DNA of 64,000 bases from Malania oleifera (Eukaryota; Streptophyta; Magnoliopsida; Santalales; Ximeniaceae), in contig NC_080424.1 of assembly GCF_029873635.1 (NCBI RefSeq), positions 1-64,000 on the forward strand, written 5' to 3'. The notes under the pieces were generated by a model, which worked only from the letters and a program-made list of their open reading frames with translations, was not told the DNA's origin and made no database searches. Positions 1 through 11,075 of this stretch are shown here, one piece after another. How positions within the stretch are numbered: the first letter of the stretch is position 1; every line of letters starts with the position of its first letter. Made by a program: the position numbers and the translations under genes.

Positions 1-479
1 AACCCTGAAACCCGAAACCGAAGACCCGAAACCCGAAACCCGAAACCCGAAACCCTTAAACACCCGAAACCCTAAAAAACCTAAACCTAAACCTAAATCC
101 GAAACCCTAACCCTAAAACCCTAAAACCTAAACCCTAAACCCTAAAACCTAAAAACCAAACCCTAAACCCTAAACCCATAAACCCTAAACCCTAAACCCT
201 AAACCCTAAACCCTAAACCCTAAACCCTAACCCTAAACCCTAAAACCCTAAACCATAACCCTAAACCCTAAAACCCTAAACCCTAAACCCTAAAACCCTA
301 ATACACGAAACCATAAACCCCAAAAAACCCTACACCCCACACCCCTAACCCCTAACCCTAAACCCGAAACCCTAAACCCTAAACCCTAAACCCTAAACCC
401 TAAACCCTACCCTAAACCCTAAACCCTAAACCCTAAACCCTAAACCCTAAACCCTAAACCCCTAAACCCTAAACCCTAA
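1..479. repeat. Telomeric repeat array (CCCTAAA)n, degenerate
   Basis: Nearly continuous copies of the plant telomere heptamer read as CCCTAAA on the + strand. The G-rich strand therefore runs toward position 1, as expected at a left chromosome end. Regular seven-base units dominate about 180-300 and 360-479. The first 60 bases are mostly a CCCGAAA variant, and 300-360 is scrambled. The array stops abruptly at unique sequence near 480. Confidence 0.95.
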
Positions 480-482
480 TCG

Positions 483-942
483 AGCCCAAGATTCCTCCTC
501 GAGTAGAGGACCACCTGGCCCCTCCTAATCGAGCTTTATTTTAACACCCCTCCCCCCCCAACATCCTCACCCCAAACAATTTTTTTGTAGAAAGCATTAT
601 CCAAGTTTCCGCATTAGCCTCCGCATGGCAATTCGAGGAACCTAAGAAAAAATCCAGTTTGTCACCCATTTTTTGTGAAGGCGAGCATGGATTTGTGCAT
701 ATAGAAACAATGTTTCTTGGTGAATGCATCCAATTCACAGTATTCCATCGCAAACTCATACGATAATACGTATTGCATATCTCGATCTAATATCATGTTG
801 TTGGCTGGTATTGACATCCAAAAATTGAAAAATCCAACGCAGTACCAAGACGAGAGAGAGAGAGAGACCATCCTACGAAAAACAACGCACAGCCTCAGTA
901 GACTGGTGGACTGGGCGGACTATGAGACTGAGGCAACCACGG
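483..942. repeat. Subtelomeric direct repeat, copy 1
   Basis: This segment begins immediately inside the telomere array and recurs in the same orientation at 2177-2661. Shared landmarks are the starting AGCCCAAGATTCC, a C-rich run followed by CATCCTCACCCCAAACAATT, and a GAGAGA run near the right end. Copy 1 lacks about 30 bases present in copy 2 near 2396-2428 and has about 20 bases more near its right end. No protein is recognisable in it. Confidence 0.85.
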
Positions 943-977
943 ATCAGTTCCCAAGACGACGGTGGCGATGGCTACTA

Positions 978-1716
978 AGGGTGAGAAAATAGTCAGTTCG
1001 TTCAAAATCGGTTAACTAACCGAATTAACCAAATTTTTTTGTTAATTATTTCTATTAATCAAACTGGCCAAACACAGAGGGATCACCGAACTAAACTCGA
1101 CCGAATTTCCTTTTAGGGTAATTCGGTTAACTGAATTTAACTGAAATGATTTGAAATGTACTATTAAAAATAGAATATAATTGTAAAGTTTTTAAAATTC
1201 TAGCTTAATTAATCAGCTCATACTAACAATATCATAGCAGAGAGGTGATTAGATCACAATGGTGTTTCATTTTTCAAATAATTGAAAATTAAATTCTCAA
1301 AATCAATTAGGAAAACCATGGAAAGCCTAGCTTGAGGATCAAATTTGATGGAGTTGTTCCCATTTGGGGGTTTAGCCTAGGGTAAGGTTGTATTACAGCA
1401 TGAAAAATTGCAAGCCAAAAATTGAAAATGGAGGTACAAGAAATAGAGAATCAAAGAAGAACTGAAAGGTAGAGTTGTACCTGTGCTGCTATGCAAGAGA
1501 GCTAGCGACCATGGCAACAACAAGTAGCAGTGGTGGCTCCGACGAGGCTCGTGAATGGCTGGAAGCGGCGAAACGTGCAATCGTGTGTAAGAGCCAAGAG
1601 GGGCTCAGGCGAAGCAGCGAAGAGGCGATTCGCGAAGAGGGAGAACTGAGAAGTGAGAAGTGGAGAAGGACTAAACTTCACAAAAGGGCCTCCGCCTTCC
1701 CCCATCCACCTTTAAC

Positions 1717-1751
<35 letters not shown>

Positions 1752-1954
1752 CTAATTTATATCTAAATTTTAATTAATTATTAATTCGGTTAACCAAATT
1801 AAAATTTCTCATAACTGAACCGATAACCAAATACCCTAAATTTGGTAAATCCATAATCAAACTAAACCAACCCTATTTCTTGACCAAATCGAACCGACCG
1901 AAATTGGTCGGTTAATTCAATTAATTCAAGTTTCCCCGAATTATGCTCGCCCCT
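978..1954. mobile_element. Non-autonomous hAT-like element (putative)
   Basis: The left end reads AGGGTGAG and the right end is close to its reverse complement, GCTCGCCCCT. Both ends are packed with CGGTTAAC/GGTTAATTCGG-type motifs in opposite orientation (about 1000-1140 and 1780-1935), the kind of subterminal repeats seen in hAT-type elements. I could not find a convincing 8-bp target duplication, so the superfamily is an inference. The interior has no transposase. It holds a short GC-richer stretch at 1505-1700 that is open in several frames, and a (TA)n run. Confidence 0.5.
1718..1750. repeat. (TA)n microsatellite
   Basis: Uninterrupted TA dinucleotide run inside the putative hAT-like element. 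Confidence 0.9.
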
Positions 1955-1955
1955 A

Positions 1956-2129
1956 GGCTGGGACAAGGACGCTTCCAGGAAGTACGGCTTCGTCTTTTTG
2001 GAGGGCAAATTTAACCATCAAGAACAAGTATCCACTTTGGTCAAGATACTTCTAAAAGTTGGATATACAGCAAGCTACTACCAAGTGCATATCAAGGAAG
2101 TAGACGAGCAAAAGACAGGAGCATGGTGA
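1956..2129 (+). pseudogene. Exon-like fragment with a natural-looking C terminus, unidentified
   Basis: An open frame of 58 codons starts right after the hAT-like terminus and ends in TGA. It contains the segments KYGFVFLEGKF and LLKVGYTASYYQVHIKEVDE and has balanced composition, unlike the AT-rich surroundings. There is no ATG, so if real it is a terminal exon or the 3' part of a gene cut by the element at 978-1954. I do not recognise the family. It could also be a chance open frame, since 58 codons is short. Confidence 0.35.
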
Positions 2130-2176
2130 CTCTTAAAAGTTAATGTGGTCAATGTGGTCATTTAACGAATGGCTAT

Positions 2177-2661
2177 AGCCCAAGATTCCTCCTCGAGTAG
2201 AGGACCACCAGGCCCCTCATAATCGAGCTTTATTTTAAACCCCACCCCCCCCCTCCCCCACATCCTCACCCCAAACAATTAGTTTGCAGAAAGCATTATC
2301 CAAGTTTCCAAATTAACTTCTGCATGTCAATTAAGAGGGAACCCAAGAAAAAATCCAGTTTGTCACCAATTTTTTGTGAAGGTGAGCATTGATCTGTCAA
2401 CCAAGCACCAAAACCCCAACATTTGTGCACGCAGAAACGATGTTTCTTATGGTGAATGCATCCAATTCACAATATTTCATCGCAAACTCGTAATATAATA
2501 CGTATTACATATCTCGATCTAATATCATGATGTCGGCTAGTATTGACATCCAAAAGAAGAAAAATCCAACCATGATACGCAACTTCACAAAACCAAGACG
2601 AGAGAGAGAGAGAGAGAGAGCGACCTACGAGAGATAGCATACAGCCCGGCGGACTACAACA
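2177..2661. repeat. Subtelomeric direct repeat, copy 2
   Basis: Same orientation as 483-942 and alignable by eye along nearly its whole length, with scattered substitutions and a few indels. Together the copies bracket the hAT-like element and the exon-like fragment, so the duplication unit is about 1.7 kb. Confidence 0.85.
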
Positions 2662-3590
2662 CTAAAGCACAGTTTTAACATTCTTTAATATATATTATTT
2701 AAAAATAGTTTGAGGTAAAACTTTTTTTCCCCAAATTGACACATTTCAAAAAATATGGCAACTTTATCTAACATTTTCTGAATAAAAAACGCTATTTAAT
2801 GCACAAGGAACACCAAGGAGGAGCACATGAAGGGGGGCTAAAACGTGTTGTTTGGTGACACAGACTGAAAACACACATGCCTTTTGTCTTTTTATAGGTA
2901 GTATAGACTAGAAAAGAGGCATTTGCCTGGCATGTGACACTTTTTAAATTAACATATGTTTAAAAATAGATCCTATTCAATTTATAGATAATTTACTTAT
3001 TTTTTAATTATTTTTTATAATAAATATTTTGATTTTTTTTTAAGGATTATTAGTGTTTCTTAGTTGGATACAGTAGCTACCAACGTGGAACTCCGTTCAA
3101 AATTTTCAATTAAGACTAACAATAAAAAAAATTAACATTTTGAAGGTAGGACTATGATGAGACACTTGGAACTCAGAGGGTGACTATCAAATAAGAGTAG
3201 TTTTGTGACTATAACTGCAATTTACCCTAATAATTTTGAACAAATCAATGCAAAATATTCATAGTGTTCACACTTACAATTTTAGGTGATTTTCTAATAT
3301 TCCTAAGAATGTAGTGCCATATTCCCTTCTCATGTTTATTTTAGGACTAAGAAGTGCTGCAATTATAACTTAACTATTACAGAAAAGTCTTGTTATGTAA
3401 TCGGAGCAAATATATTCCCACCTCACTCTAAAAAATAAAATTATTAGACTATGTCATTCCACGGGACAATTTAGATAATTTTGTTAACTCAAATGGAAAT
3501 AGAAATAATAAAAATAAAATTAGTGGGTTAATTATAGATTTTTTTATTCAGTATTTGGTATTCCCTACAGTTGTAAAAAACGTAGTACAC
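2662..3590. other. AT-rich intergenic DNA, no gene seen
   Basis: I find no open frame of note, no tRNA and no clear repeat boundary here. The segment ends where recognisable LTR sequence of the next element begins. Confidence 0.6.
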
Positions 3591-4793
3591 GTAGAAATAC
3601 TGAATTTCTATTCTGGGAAATGTTGTTTTCAGAGTGTTGAACGGGAAACCCTATAGGTGCAGGACTAGTTGTTGTAGCGGCTTTTCAGAAAATCAGGTAA
3701 GGAGATAAACTAAGTCAGGAGTTTTACGTAAATGTATTATTTACTACTCAACAATTATTTTCATATAAATATATATGTTATAAAATTATGTTGGGAATAA
3801 TGTTGTTGAACAAGTGTGATTTGTAAGTCATTTTGTGTGGCATAAGTGGAATTTATTTTGAATTACTGTCTTCTAGGAAAATGTAAAATGATACGAAGTT
3901 TTACTATGAAATACCGGCATACGGGCTGAGAGTTTTTATATTGTATATCAACGTACGGGCCGAGGTTTTTATATGATATACTGGCATATGGGCCGAGGAT
4001 GTTCTTACATGATATGACAGCGTATAGACCGAGCCTTTTATATGATATGCTGGCGTGTGGGCCGTGAATGATAAAATAAAAAATGCCGGCGTAAGGGCTA
4101 AAGATTTTCATATTTTGTTATGAATGATATGATGATATTGATTTGACAACTATTATTATGAAATAGTCACGTATCCCAATTTGAAAATATGTTATATGTT
4201 ATCAGAACCTGGTTAGTTTGGTTTAGGTTTACATGAGCACAGTACCGTAGCTATGTGATCATGATCATTATGATGTTATGTTGTCGCTGTCGTACGGGGC
4301 AGCGTGAAGATGGATAGTCGATGTGGTTTATTGTAGTGTTGGCACCCCTGGTGTACGAACAAGGTCTGGCGGACCTATCGTACTTACAGACTTTGCTTTG
4401 GCTTGGCAATGGTCGGTCAGCCATTGTCAAGTCCCGCCTTCGAGCCACACAATCCAGTCATGTGGGGGTAAGACATGACAACAGCCAGCTAACCTTCCAG
4501 AGTTGTTTTGTATTATTATTATATGAGATGAATTATGTTTATGGAAATCCAGTATGTTCTAGCATGAAATGATTATATACATGTTTTTCCCAAATATGAT
4601 ACAGACAGTTTACTAAATATGTTTATATACTGTTATATTTATAGCACAGGAATACTCATGTTGTCATACACTGGTATTAGTTTATTTTCCCTCACTGAGA
4701 GGTGTCTCACCCCAAATTATACAAACATTTCAGGAGCCCCAGGTAGGGGAGCGGAAAAAGCTCCGCAGCATTAGAGTTCGACTGGTCGTTATA
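3591..4793 (+). repeat. Partial 5' LTR
   Basis: It matches the downstream two thirds of the solo LTR at 39848-41760. Shared landmarks are the GGGAAACCCTATAGGTG-like block, a small tandem repeat, the GATGGATAGTCGATGTGG block and the CTCACTGAGAGGTGTCTCACCCC block. It ends in GTTATA, a decayed GTTACA terminus, directly before the primer-binding site. The left boundary is approximate. Confidence 0.8.
3905..4095. repeat. LTR-internal minisatellite
   Basis: About five degenerate copies of a unit containing GGCGTACGGGCCGAG-like sequence alternate with TATATGATATG-like spacers. The same repeat occurs in related LTRs below with a GGCCTCGTGCCG core. Confidence 0.7.
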
Positions 4794-4812
4794 GTTTGAT
4801 ATCAGAGCCTAA
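4794..4812 (+). other. Primer-binding site (initiator tRNA-Met type)
   Basis: GTTTGATATCAGAGCC follows the LTR end directly. It differs by one base from the usual plant PBS TGGTATCAGAGC, complementary to the 3' end of initiator tRNA-Met, which primes minus-strand synthesis. Confidence 0.85.
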
Positions 4813-5098
4813 ATTACTAGATTCTGTAGACTTTAGAGTGCAATGGAAACGATACCAAAGTATAGGAAAAGGATTTAAAATTTTTGTTCTAAATTCTAGA
4901 GGCAGGACTTCCGTGGTGGCTTCTATGTTTTTCCAGAGGTGACGATTTCAGGAAAACCATAATATACTATTATCAGGTTGTGTTCCTAAAATGTAGGACT
5001 GGAGTTAGGAATTAGCTGAGGAAGTTAGGATAAAGAACTACGTTAGGTGTGTAAATTATAATTATAGGGTTTATAAGTTACGTTTATTGTTTTTCAAG

Positions 5099-6185
5099 AT
5101 GGATCTAGGAGGAGGTAGTGCCCATGCGAGTGGCAGTGTTAAAGTAGGGCCCTCGAGTGCAGGCGGGACCGATTCTGATGCAGTACTACGAAGCGTAGCT
5201 CAACAGGTTATGACTGAGATCGCTAGGAGCTCTAGGGAACAAGGAGGTTCGTCTACAGGTCATGGGTGCACGATAGAGAAGTTTACTAAAATGAATCCTC
5301 CTGCATTCTTATGAGGGGTTGATCCTACAGCCGCCGAGAATTGGATGCTGGAGATCGAGAAAGTTCTGGATGTATTATAGTGTACAGAGGAATAAGGGAT
5401 CCTCTTCGCCACCTATAAACTGACAAAGGGGGCCGAAAGGTGGTGGACTGCTGTGAGACTTTTGGAGCAGCAGAGGACGACACCGATAGCCATAACGTCA
5501 CACCGATTTAAAGAATTATTCTTTGACATATATTTTCCAGCTACTGTCAGGGAGGCTAAAGTGGAAGAGTTCTTGAGTCTGAAGTAGGGACAGCTGTCGG
5601 TCCAGCAGTATGCAGCGCGGTTTATTGAGCTCTCTCCCTTCGCTCCGTATATTGTTCCTGATGAGATAAAGAAGATCAGTTTGAAAGAGGATTGAGGAGA
5701 GGTATATACAAGCAGGTGGTGGTACTAAAGATTCAGTATTTTACTAAGTTAATCGACAAAGCAGCCTTGGCAGAGGTTGGTGAGCGGATGGATGCAGAGG
5801 AACAGGGACAGAATAAGAGATCTGTATCTTCAGGCTACTAGCAAAGTCCTAGGCAGGGTCAGTGGAGGAGAGGAAACTATGGCAGAGGGCGAAGACATGA
5901 GACTGGGGATTGTGAAGCTCAGATAGTGCAGAATCCTCCTATCTGTCAAACTTGTGGGAGGAGGCACTGGGGAGAGTGTCGAGTAGGGAGAGCCATCTAC
6001 TACCGCTGTAATAGATAGGGACATCTGGTGCAAAAGTGCCCTACCCCACCAGATGCTGCTCCTACTCCTAGACTATACCGGGGAGGCCATCAGGTGCCAC
6101 ATGCAGGCCAGTAGAGGAATGTAGTACTACCTAGAGTTTTCGCTCTGACATCGGGTGATGCTGAGACAGGCAACGACGTGGTGAT
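5099..6185 (+). pseudogene. gag pseudogene (capsid and nucleocapsid)
   Basis: The ATG at 5099 opens a frame beginning [13 protein letters not shown], as in related copies at 22785 and 32769 (minus strand). The capsid region is recognisable by ATYKLT...AERWW around 5410-5450 and a LLEQQRT segment just after it. Two zinc-knuckle-like blocks (CQTCGRRHWGEC and YRCNR*GHLVQKC) lie at 5945-6045, the second holding a stop. The first in-frame stop falls at 5312 and more follow. The ancestral product packages element RNA in virus-like particles. Confidence 0.85.
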
Positions 6186-6189
6186 AGGT

Positions 6190-6660
6190 ATGGTTAGTAT
6201 GCTTTCTCTTAAAGTTATTGTGTTGTTTGATTCAGGAGCCACACATTCGTTCATGCTCATGTGATGTATTAAATTGTGTGGGGTACAAACACGGATGTTA
6301 GATACTGAATTATTAGTGACTACACCGATCGGGTCAGTAGTGAGGTGTAGTAGGGTATTTCGGGGTTATCTAGTGAATATTCAAGGGGAAATCTTGTCTG
6401 CTGATTTAATAGTGTTGGACATGCATAAGTTTGATGTAATATTCGGTATGGATTGGTTAGTAGTAAATTTTGCCAATGTAGATTGTCATTCACGAGAGGT
6501 GATATTCAGACCTCTAGGAAAACAAGAATTCAAATTTATAGGATCGCGAGTGCAATCTTCGCCCCAGTTAGTTTCAGCTATTCAGGCGAGGAAACTGCTC
6601 CTAAATGGGTGTCAGGGATTTGTGGCATTTGTGAAGGAAATGGCAAGGAATGAATTGAAG
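6190..6660 (+). pseudogene. Retropepsin (protease) domain, pol pseudogene
   Basis: The aspartic protease active-site motif VLFDSGATHSF is encoded at about 6220-6253, followed at once by a stop. After that, an 880-base open frame (6274-7155) runs through the rest of the protease, including the [10 protein letters not shown] block typical of Ty3/gypsy proteases, into RT. The ancestral role is cleavage of the Gag-Pol polyprotein. Confidence 0.85.
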
Positions 6661-7440
6661 CTTACTAGTACGCTAGTAATAAAGGAGTTTACGGATGTTT
6701 TTCCAGACGAGTTACCAGGCTTGCCACCTAATCGGGAGATAGATTTTGCTATTGATCTGCTTCTAGGTACAGCGCCAATCTCTAAAGTACCTTACCAAAT
6801 GGCGCCAGCAGAGTTGGCAGAATTAAAGAATCAGTTGCAAGATTTGTTTGATAAAGGCTTTTTACGACCTAGTGTATCTCCATGGGGAGCTCCAGTTCTA
6901 TTTGTGAAAAAGAAAGACGAAACTATAAGGATGTGTATAGACTATAGGGAGATTAATAAAGTAACAATCAAGAACAAGTATCCTCTACCCCGTATAGATG
7001 ATTTATTTAACCAACTCCAGGGTACACAGGTGTATTCTAAGATTGACCTCAGATCAGGCTTTCATCTGGTGAAAGTGAAAGCAGAAGATGTATCGAAGAC
7101 GGCCTTCAGACTAGGTATGGACATTATGAGTTCCTGGTTATGTTCTTTGGTCTAACAAATGCTCCTACAATATTCATGGATTTAATGAATAAGATCTTTC
7201 ATCCATATTTAGACCAGTTTGTTGTTGTGTTCATTGATGATGTACTAGTCTATTCAAGGAATTATGAGAAGCATGAGATGCATTTGGGATTGGTTTTACA
7301 GATGCTCAGGGAAAATAAGTTATACGCCAAGTTTAGTAAGTGTGAATTCTGGCTCGAGAAAGTTGTGTTTTTGGGACACGTCATCTTAGGGATGGAATTT
7401 TTGTGGATCCTAGTAAGATTGATGTGGTAGTGAATTGGGC
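6661..7440 (+). pseudogene. Reverse transcriptase domain, pol pseudogene
   Basis: The RT fingers and palm are visible: [46 protein letters not shown] and the catalytic FIDDVLVYS at about 7230-7256. A frameshift near 7110-7140 separates the YGHYEFLV region from the FGLTNAP block. The catalytic aspartates remain, but the frame is broken before and after, so the enzyme would not be made. Confidence 0.9.
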
Positions 7441-7559
7441 TAGACCGAGGAACGTCTAGGAAATCAAGAGTTTCTTGAGATTAGCTGGGTATTACCGTTG
7501 TTTCGTTGAGGGATTCTTAGCCCTATCAGGACCTCTGACATGACTTACCAGTAAGAACA

Positions 7560-8030
7560 TCATATTTGAATGGGACGATAACTGTGAGCAGAGTTTTCAG
7601 GAATTGAAGCAGAGCCTTGTCACGACACCAGTGTTGATCATCCTGTCAGGAGGTGAGGGTTATATTATTTACAGTGATGCGTCCGTGAAGGGACATGGTT
7701 ATGTATTGATGTAGCATGGTAGAGTAGTAGCGTATGCTTCCAAGTAGTTGAAAGAATATGAAAAGAACTACCCTACCCATGATCTTGAGTTGGCTGTAGT
7801 GGTACATGCATTGAAGATTTTGAGGCATTACCTGTATGGCGAGTGATGTGAAATTTTCTCCGACCATAAGAGTTTAAAGTACTTTTTCACCCAGAACGAA
7901 CTAAACATAAGGCAGAGAAGGTGGTTGGAGCTTATTAAAGATTTTGATTGTACCATCAGATACCACTCAGGGAAAGCAAACATGGTGGTTGATGCATTAA
8001 GCAGGAAGTCGGTGGGACCAGCGTTGGTAG
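7560..8030 (+). pseudogene. RNase H domain, pol pseudogene
   Basis: The Ty3/gypsy RNase H block IIYSDASVKGHGYVLM is encoded at about 7660-7713. It is followed by [21 protein letters not shown] and, at the end, [12 protein letters not shown]. Stops interrupt it at LM*HG, ASK*L and GE*. This domain normally degrades the RNA strand of the RNA:DNA hybrid. Confidence 0.85.
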
Positions 8031-8180
8031 CTATGGAGATCGTATCTGATCATGATGGATCTGGAGAGACTCGGCATAAAGTTGACTGAGAGTAATCCTC
8101 AAGTATGTATTGCCAATCTAGTGGTGCAGCCTACTCCGTAGGAAAAGATTAAAGCTGCTAAAAAAGACGATCCAAAATTA

Positions 8181-9035
8181 GTGGGGGTATTAGTTAGAGT
8201 GCAGAATGGTCAGGGGGAGGAATTCTGTATTACAGATGATGGAGCTTTACCGTTCTGTTCTAAATTGTGTGTTCCTGCTAATGTTGATATCAGGAAGACC
8301 ATCTTAGAGGAGGCTCACAGATCTTTGTACACAGTTCATCCCGACAGCACGAAAATATATAGGGATTTGCGAGAGTTTTATTGGCGGAGTGGTATGAAGA
8401 AGGAGATTGCTGAGTATGTATCTCAGTGTTTTACATGCTAGTAGATAAAAGCTAAGCACCAAAGACCGGTGGGTCAGTTGCAGCTACTTTTTATCCCAGA
8501 GTGGAAATTGGATCACATATCGATAGATTTTGTATCAGGGTTGCCATAAGCGTTGCATGACCAGAATGCTATTTGGGTGATTGTAGCCCATTTGACTAAG
8601 ACGGCTTATTTTCTTTCTATCAATATCAGCTACTCCCTTAACCATTTAGTAGAGATTTATATTCAGGAGATAGTTCGTTCTCATGGGGTACCTGTGCCTA
8701 TAGTTTCAAATCGAGACCCGCGTTTCACGTCACGATTTTGGAGGAGCTTGCAGGAAGCTCTAGGGTCTCAGTTATCTTCTAGAATGACATTCCATCCCTA
8801 GTCAGATGGGCAGACTGAGAGGACGATACAGATATTAGAAGATATGCTTCGAGCATGCGCGCTAGATTTTGGGGGTAGTTGGACCCAATTTATGCCAGTA
8901 GTGGAATTTGCGTATAATAATAGTTATCAAACTAGCATTGGCATGGCACCATTTGAGGCACTTTTTGGTAGGAGATGTCATTCTCCTTTATATTGGGACG
9001 AGATGGGTGAGCGGAGAATTGTGGACCAGGGTTAG
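8181..9035 (+). pseudogene. Integrase domain, pol pseudogene
   Basis: An HHCC zinc-binding region is seen around 8310-8442, with EEAHRSLYTVHP and SQCFTC. The catalytic core follows: a decayed DFVSGLP at about 8527, VAHLTKTAYFLSI, and IVSNRDPRFTSRFW with the second acidic residue at about 8700-8740. AYNNSYQTSIGMAPFEALFGRRC follows at about 8910-8985. Several stops interrupt the frame. The ancestral function is insertion of cDNA into the chromosome. Confidence 0.85.
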
Positions 9036-9047
9036 TGTAGCAAGCGT

Positions 9048-9560
9048 ATGGTTCGACTCATTAAAGATAGAATCAGTGCAGCTCAGAGCCGACAGAAGAG
9101 TTACGCCGATAATCGCCGCAGGAAATTGGAGTTTGATATCGGTGATCATGTGTTTTTGAAAATAGCTCCGTTAAAAGGAGTTATAAGATTTGGGAGGAAA
9201 GGTAAACTTAGCCCTAAGTTCATTGGCCTATTTGAGGTTATAGAGAAAGTGAGACCAGTTGCCTACAAGTTAGATTTACCACCTGTATTGTCTAGGATAC
9301 ATGACGTATTCCACGTTTCCATGCTGAGGAAATACGTTCCAGACCTTTCTCATGTAATCAGTTATAGTGAATTAGAGTTTAGTGATTCACTTGTATATGA
9401 GGAGGTGCCAGTATAGATTCTGGATAGGAAGGAACAAGAATTACAAAATAAGAAGATTCCTCTGGTGAAAGTCTTGTGGAAAAATCATGTAATAGAAGAA
9501 GCTTCTTGAGAGCTCGAGGAACAGATAAGGTAGAAATATCCGCAATTTTTCCAAGAGGTT
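9048..9560 (+). pseudogene. Integrase C terminus with chromodomain-like tail
   Basis: An open frame of 122 codons (9048-9416) holds the GPY/F-type region (FEVIEKVRPVAYKLDLPP) and HDVFHVSMLRKYVPD. Read past its stop, the frame continues VPV*ILDRKEQELQNKKIP and VKVLWKNHVIEEAS*ELEEQ, the tail that in Tekay/Del elements forms a chromodomain-like targeting module. Assignment to the Tekay/Del lineage rests on this organisation and motif wording, not on a tree. Confidence 0.75.
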
Positions 9561-9600
9561 TAGTAATAATCGGGTAAAATGTAAGTAGATAGGTAATATT

Positions 9601-9957
9601 TCTTTGAATTCGTACCACTGCTTCCTGGGTCCATCCTGAAAACAAAGAACACACTTTAAAGACCTATCTTCCGTGCAAAACTCATTCTATTTCATTCAAC
9701 TGAAATACTATATCCGCAGTTAACTACCCTCCCTGACCTTAATTCAAAAATTCAATTCTACAATTTAAACACACGACTCGACAATAGTTTACTATGGCTT
9801 TCCTGAAATCATTATCCCGGGAAAGACACAGAAACCACTACGAAAATCCTGTACCCAGACCATAGAACAAAACCTCAATCCTTTCCTATACCCTGGTATT
9901 GCTTCCGCTGCACTCTAGAGTCTACAGAACTTAGAAACCTAGGCTATGATACCAAAC
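9601..9957 (-). mobile_element. 5' leader and gag start of a second, minus-strand Tekay-like element (truncated)
   Basis: Read on the minus strand, 9957 to about 9600 shows a primer-binding site (complement of AGGCTATGATACCAAAC at about 9940-9957) and a leader similar to 22465-22784. A gag start MDPGSSGTNS then lies around 9642-9613. The reading frame then breaks off at the head-on junction with the plus-strand element. Everything downstream of the first ten gag codons is lost. Confidence 0.75.
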
Positions 9958-10944
9958 TGTAACGACTTGATTTAATAAAGATTTTTTTTTACATATATAC
10001 TGTGAAATTCCATTGCTCTGATACCTATTATTATAAGTCAACCGATATTTTTTGTAACGTCCCTCAATTTCTTAATATAAAATATCACATAATAAATAAA
10101 ATGGTCAACCCGAACCCGTGGGTAGCGGGGACACCTGTCAAACACAGCGGAAAACCTAGCAGCAGTAAACATAAAATCTCAAACATCCAGTCATAAAACA
10201 TAATACCAGAGCTTTCTGTAACATTATAAAACTGTACTTCTATACATCCTCATACACACCAAAATATCTCTAGGGTCAAATACAAAATAACTCTGACCCT
10301 ATTACAAAATCTTACCCTTCTCACAGGGTCATCTCACTAGCTCAATGGCGGCCCTGACCCGCCGATCTCTCAGGGGCTCCTGAAAATCATTTAATGTTCG
10401 AGGATGAGATACTTCTTAGTAAGGGAAAATAAACTAAATACAGCTGTGTGGCAACATGAATATTTAATGCATTTATACGTATACAGTACATTTCATAATT
10501 CTATAAACATTATCATATTGTACTGGGTAAACATATATTTTCACATCTGTTAATAAATCATAACATACATAAAATCATATGTTATAACTGTAGTACTGAA
10601 AACGTATACCCAGGATGAATAGCTAGCTGGTGTCATGTATTACCCCCCATGACGGGTTGTGCAGCCCAAAGGCGAGACCCAACAATGGCTGGCCAACCAC
10701 TGCCGAATCAAATTTGTCTGTAAGTACGATGGGCCCACCACACCCTGGTCCGGACTGCCAGGTGGACGTCCACACTCTACTGAAAGTCACATCGACTATC
10801 CATCTCTCATCCCCTCGTGGGATGGTTAGCACTAATCTGACGTAGATATCTGATCTACATATATAGCTACGGTACCGAGCCTCTGAACTGAACTAAACTA
10901 ATATCCTGGTGGTGATAACATATAATACATGATCATATATATAA

Positions 10945-11075
10945 CATCATTACGGCCTTGTGTCGAAAATATAGCAATTACGGCTTCGTGCCGAAAACAT
11001 AAATACATGGCCTCGCGCCAATAACATAAATATGGCCTCGTGCCGATAACATAAATATATGACCTCACACCAAAA
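10945..11075. repeat. LTR-internal minisatellite
   Basis: Tandem units of about 24-27 bases carry the core GGCCTCGTGCCG, a near-palindrome, joined by ATAACATAAATA-like spacers. About five units are visible. Confidence 0.8.

Larger units (their letters stand above)
3591..9600 (+). mobile_element. Ty3/gypsy chromovirus-type LTR retrotransposon (Tekay/Del-like), decayed, both ends truncated
   Basis: Reading left to right: a partial 5' LTR, a primer-binding site, gag with zinc knuckles, protease, reverse transcriptase, RNase H, integrase and a C-terminal chromodomain-like segment. This is the order of plant chromoviruses. Stops and frameshifts occur in every domain. No 3' LTR follows; around 9600 the sequence switches to the leader of a minus-strand relative. 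The upstream part of the 5' LTR (U3) is also missing. It cannot encode functional proteins. Confidence 0.9.

Noticed and set aside
1475..1777. 100-codon open frame and overlapping minus-strand frames
   Set aside because: They run through a (TA)n repeat inside a hAT-like element and show no family motifs; the GGSDEA words shared with the MCU exon are a low-complexity coincidence.
3863..4111. 82-codon minus-strand frame with repeated SYK-LGPYA-like phrases
   Set aside because: It translates the LTR minisatellite at 3905-4095.
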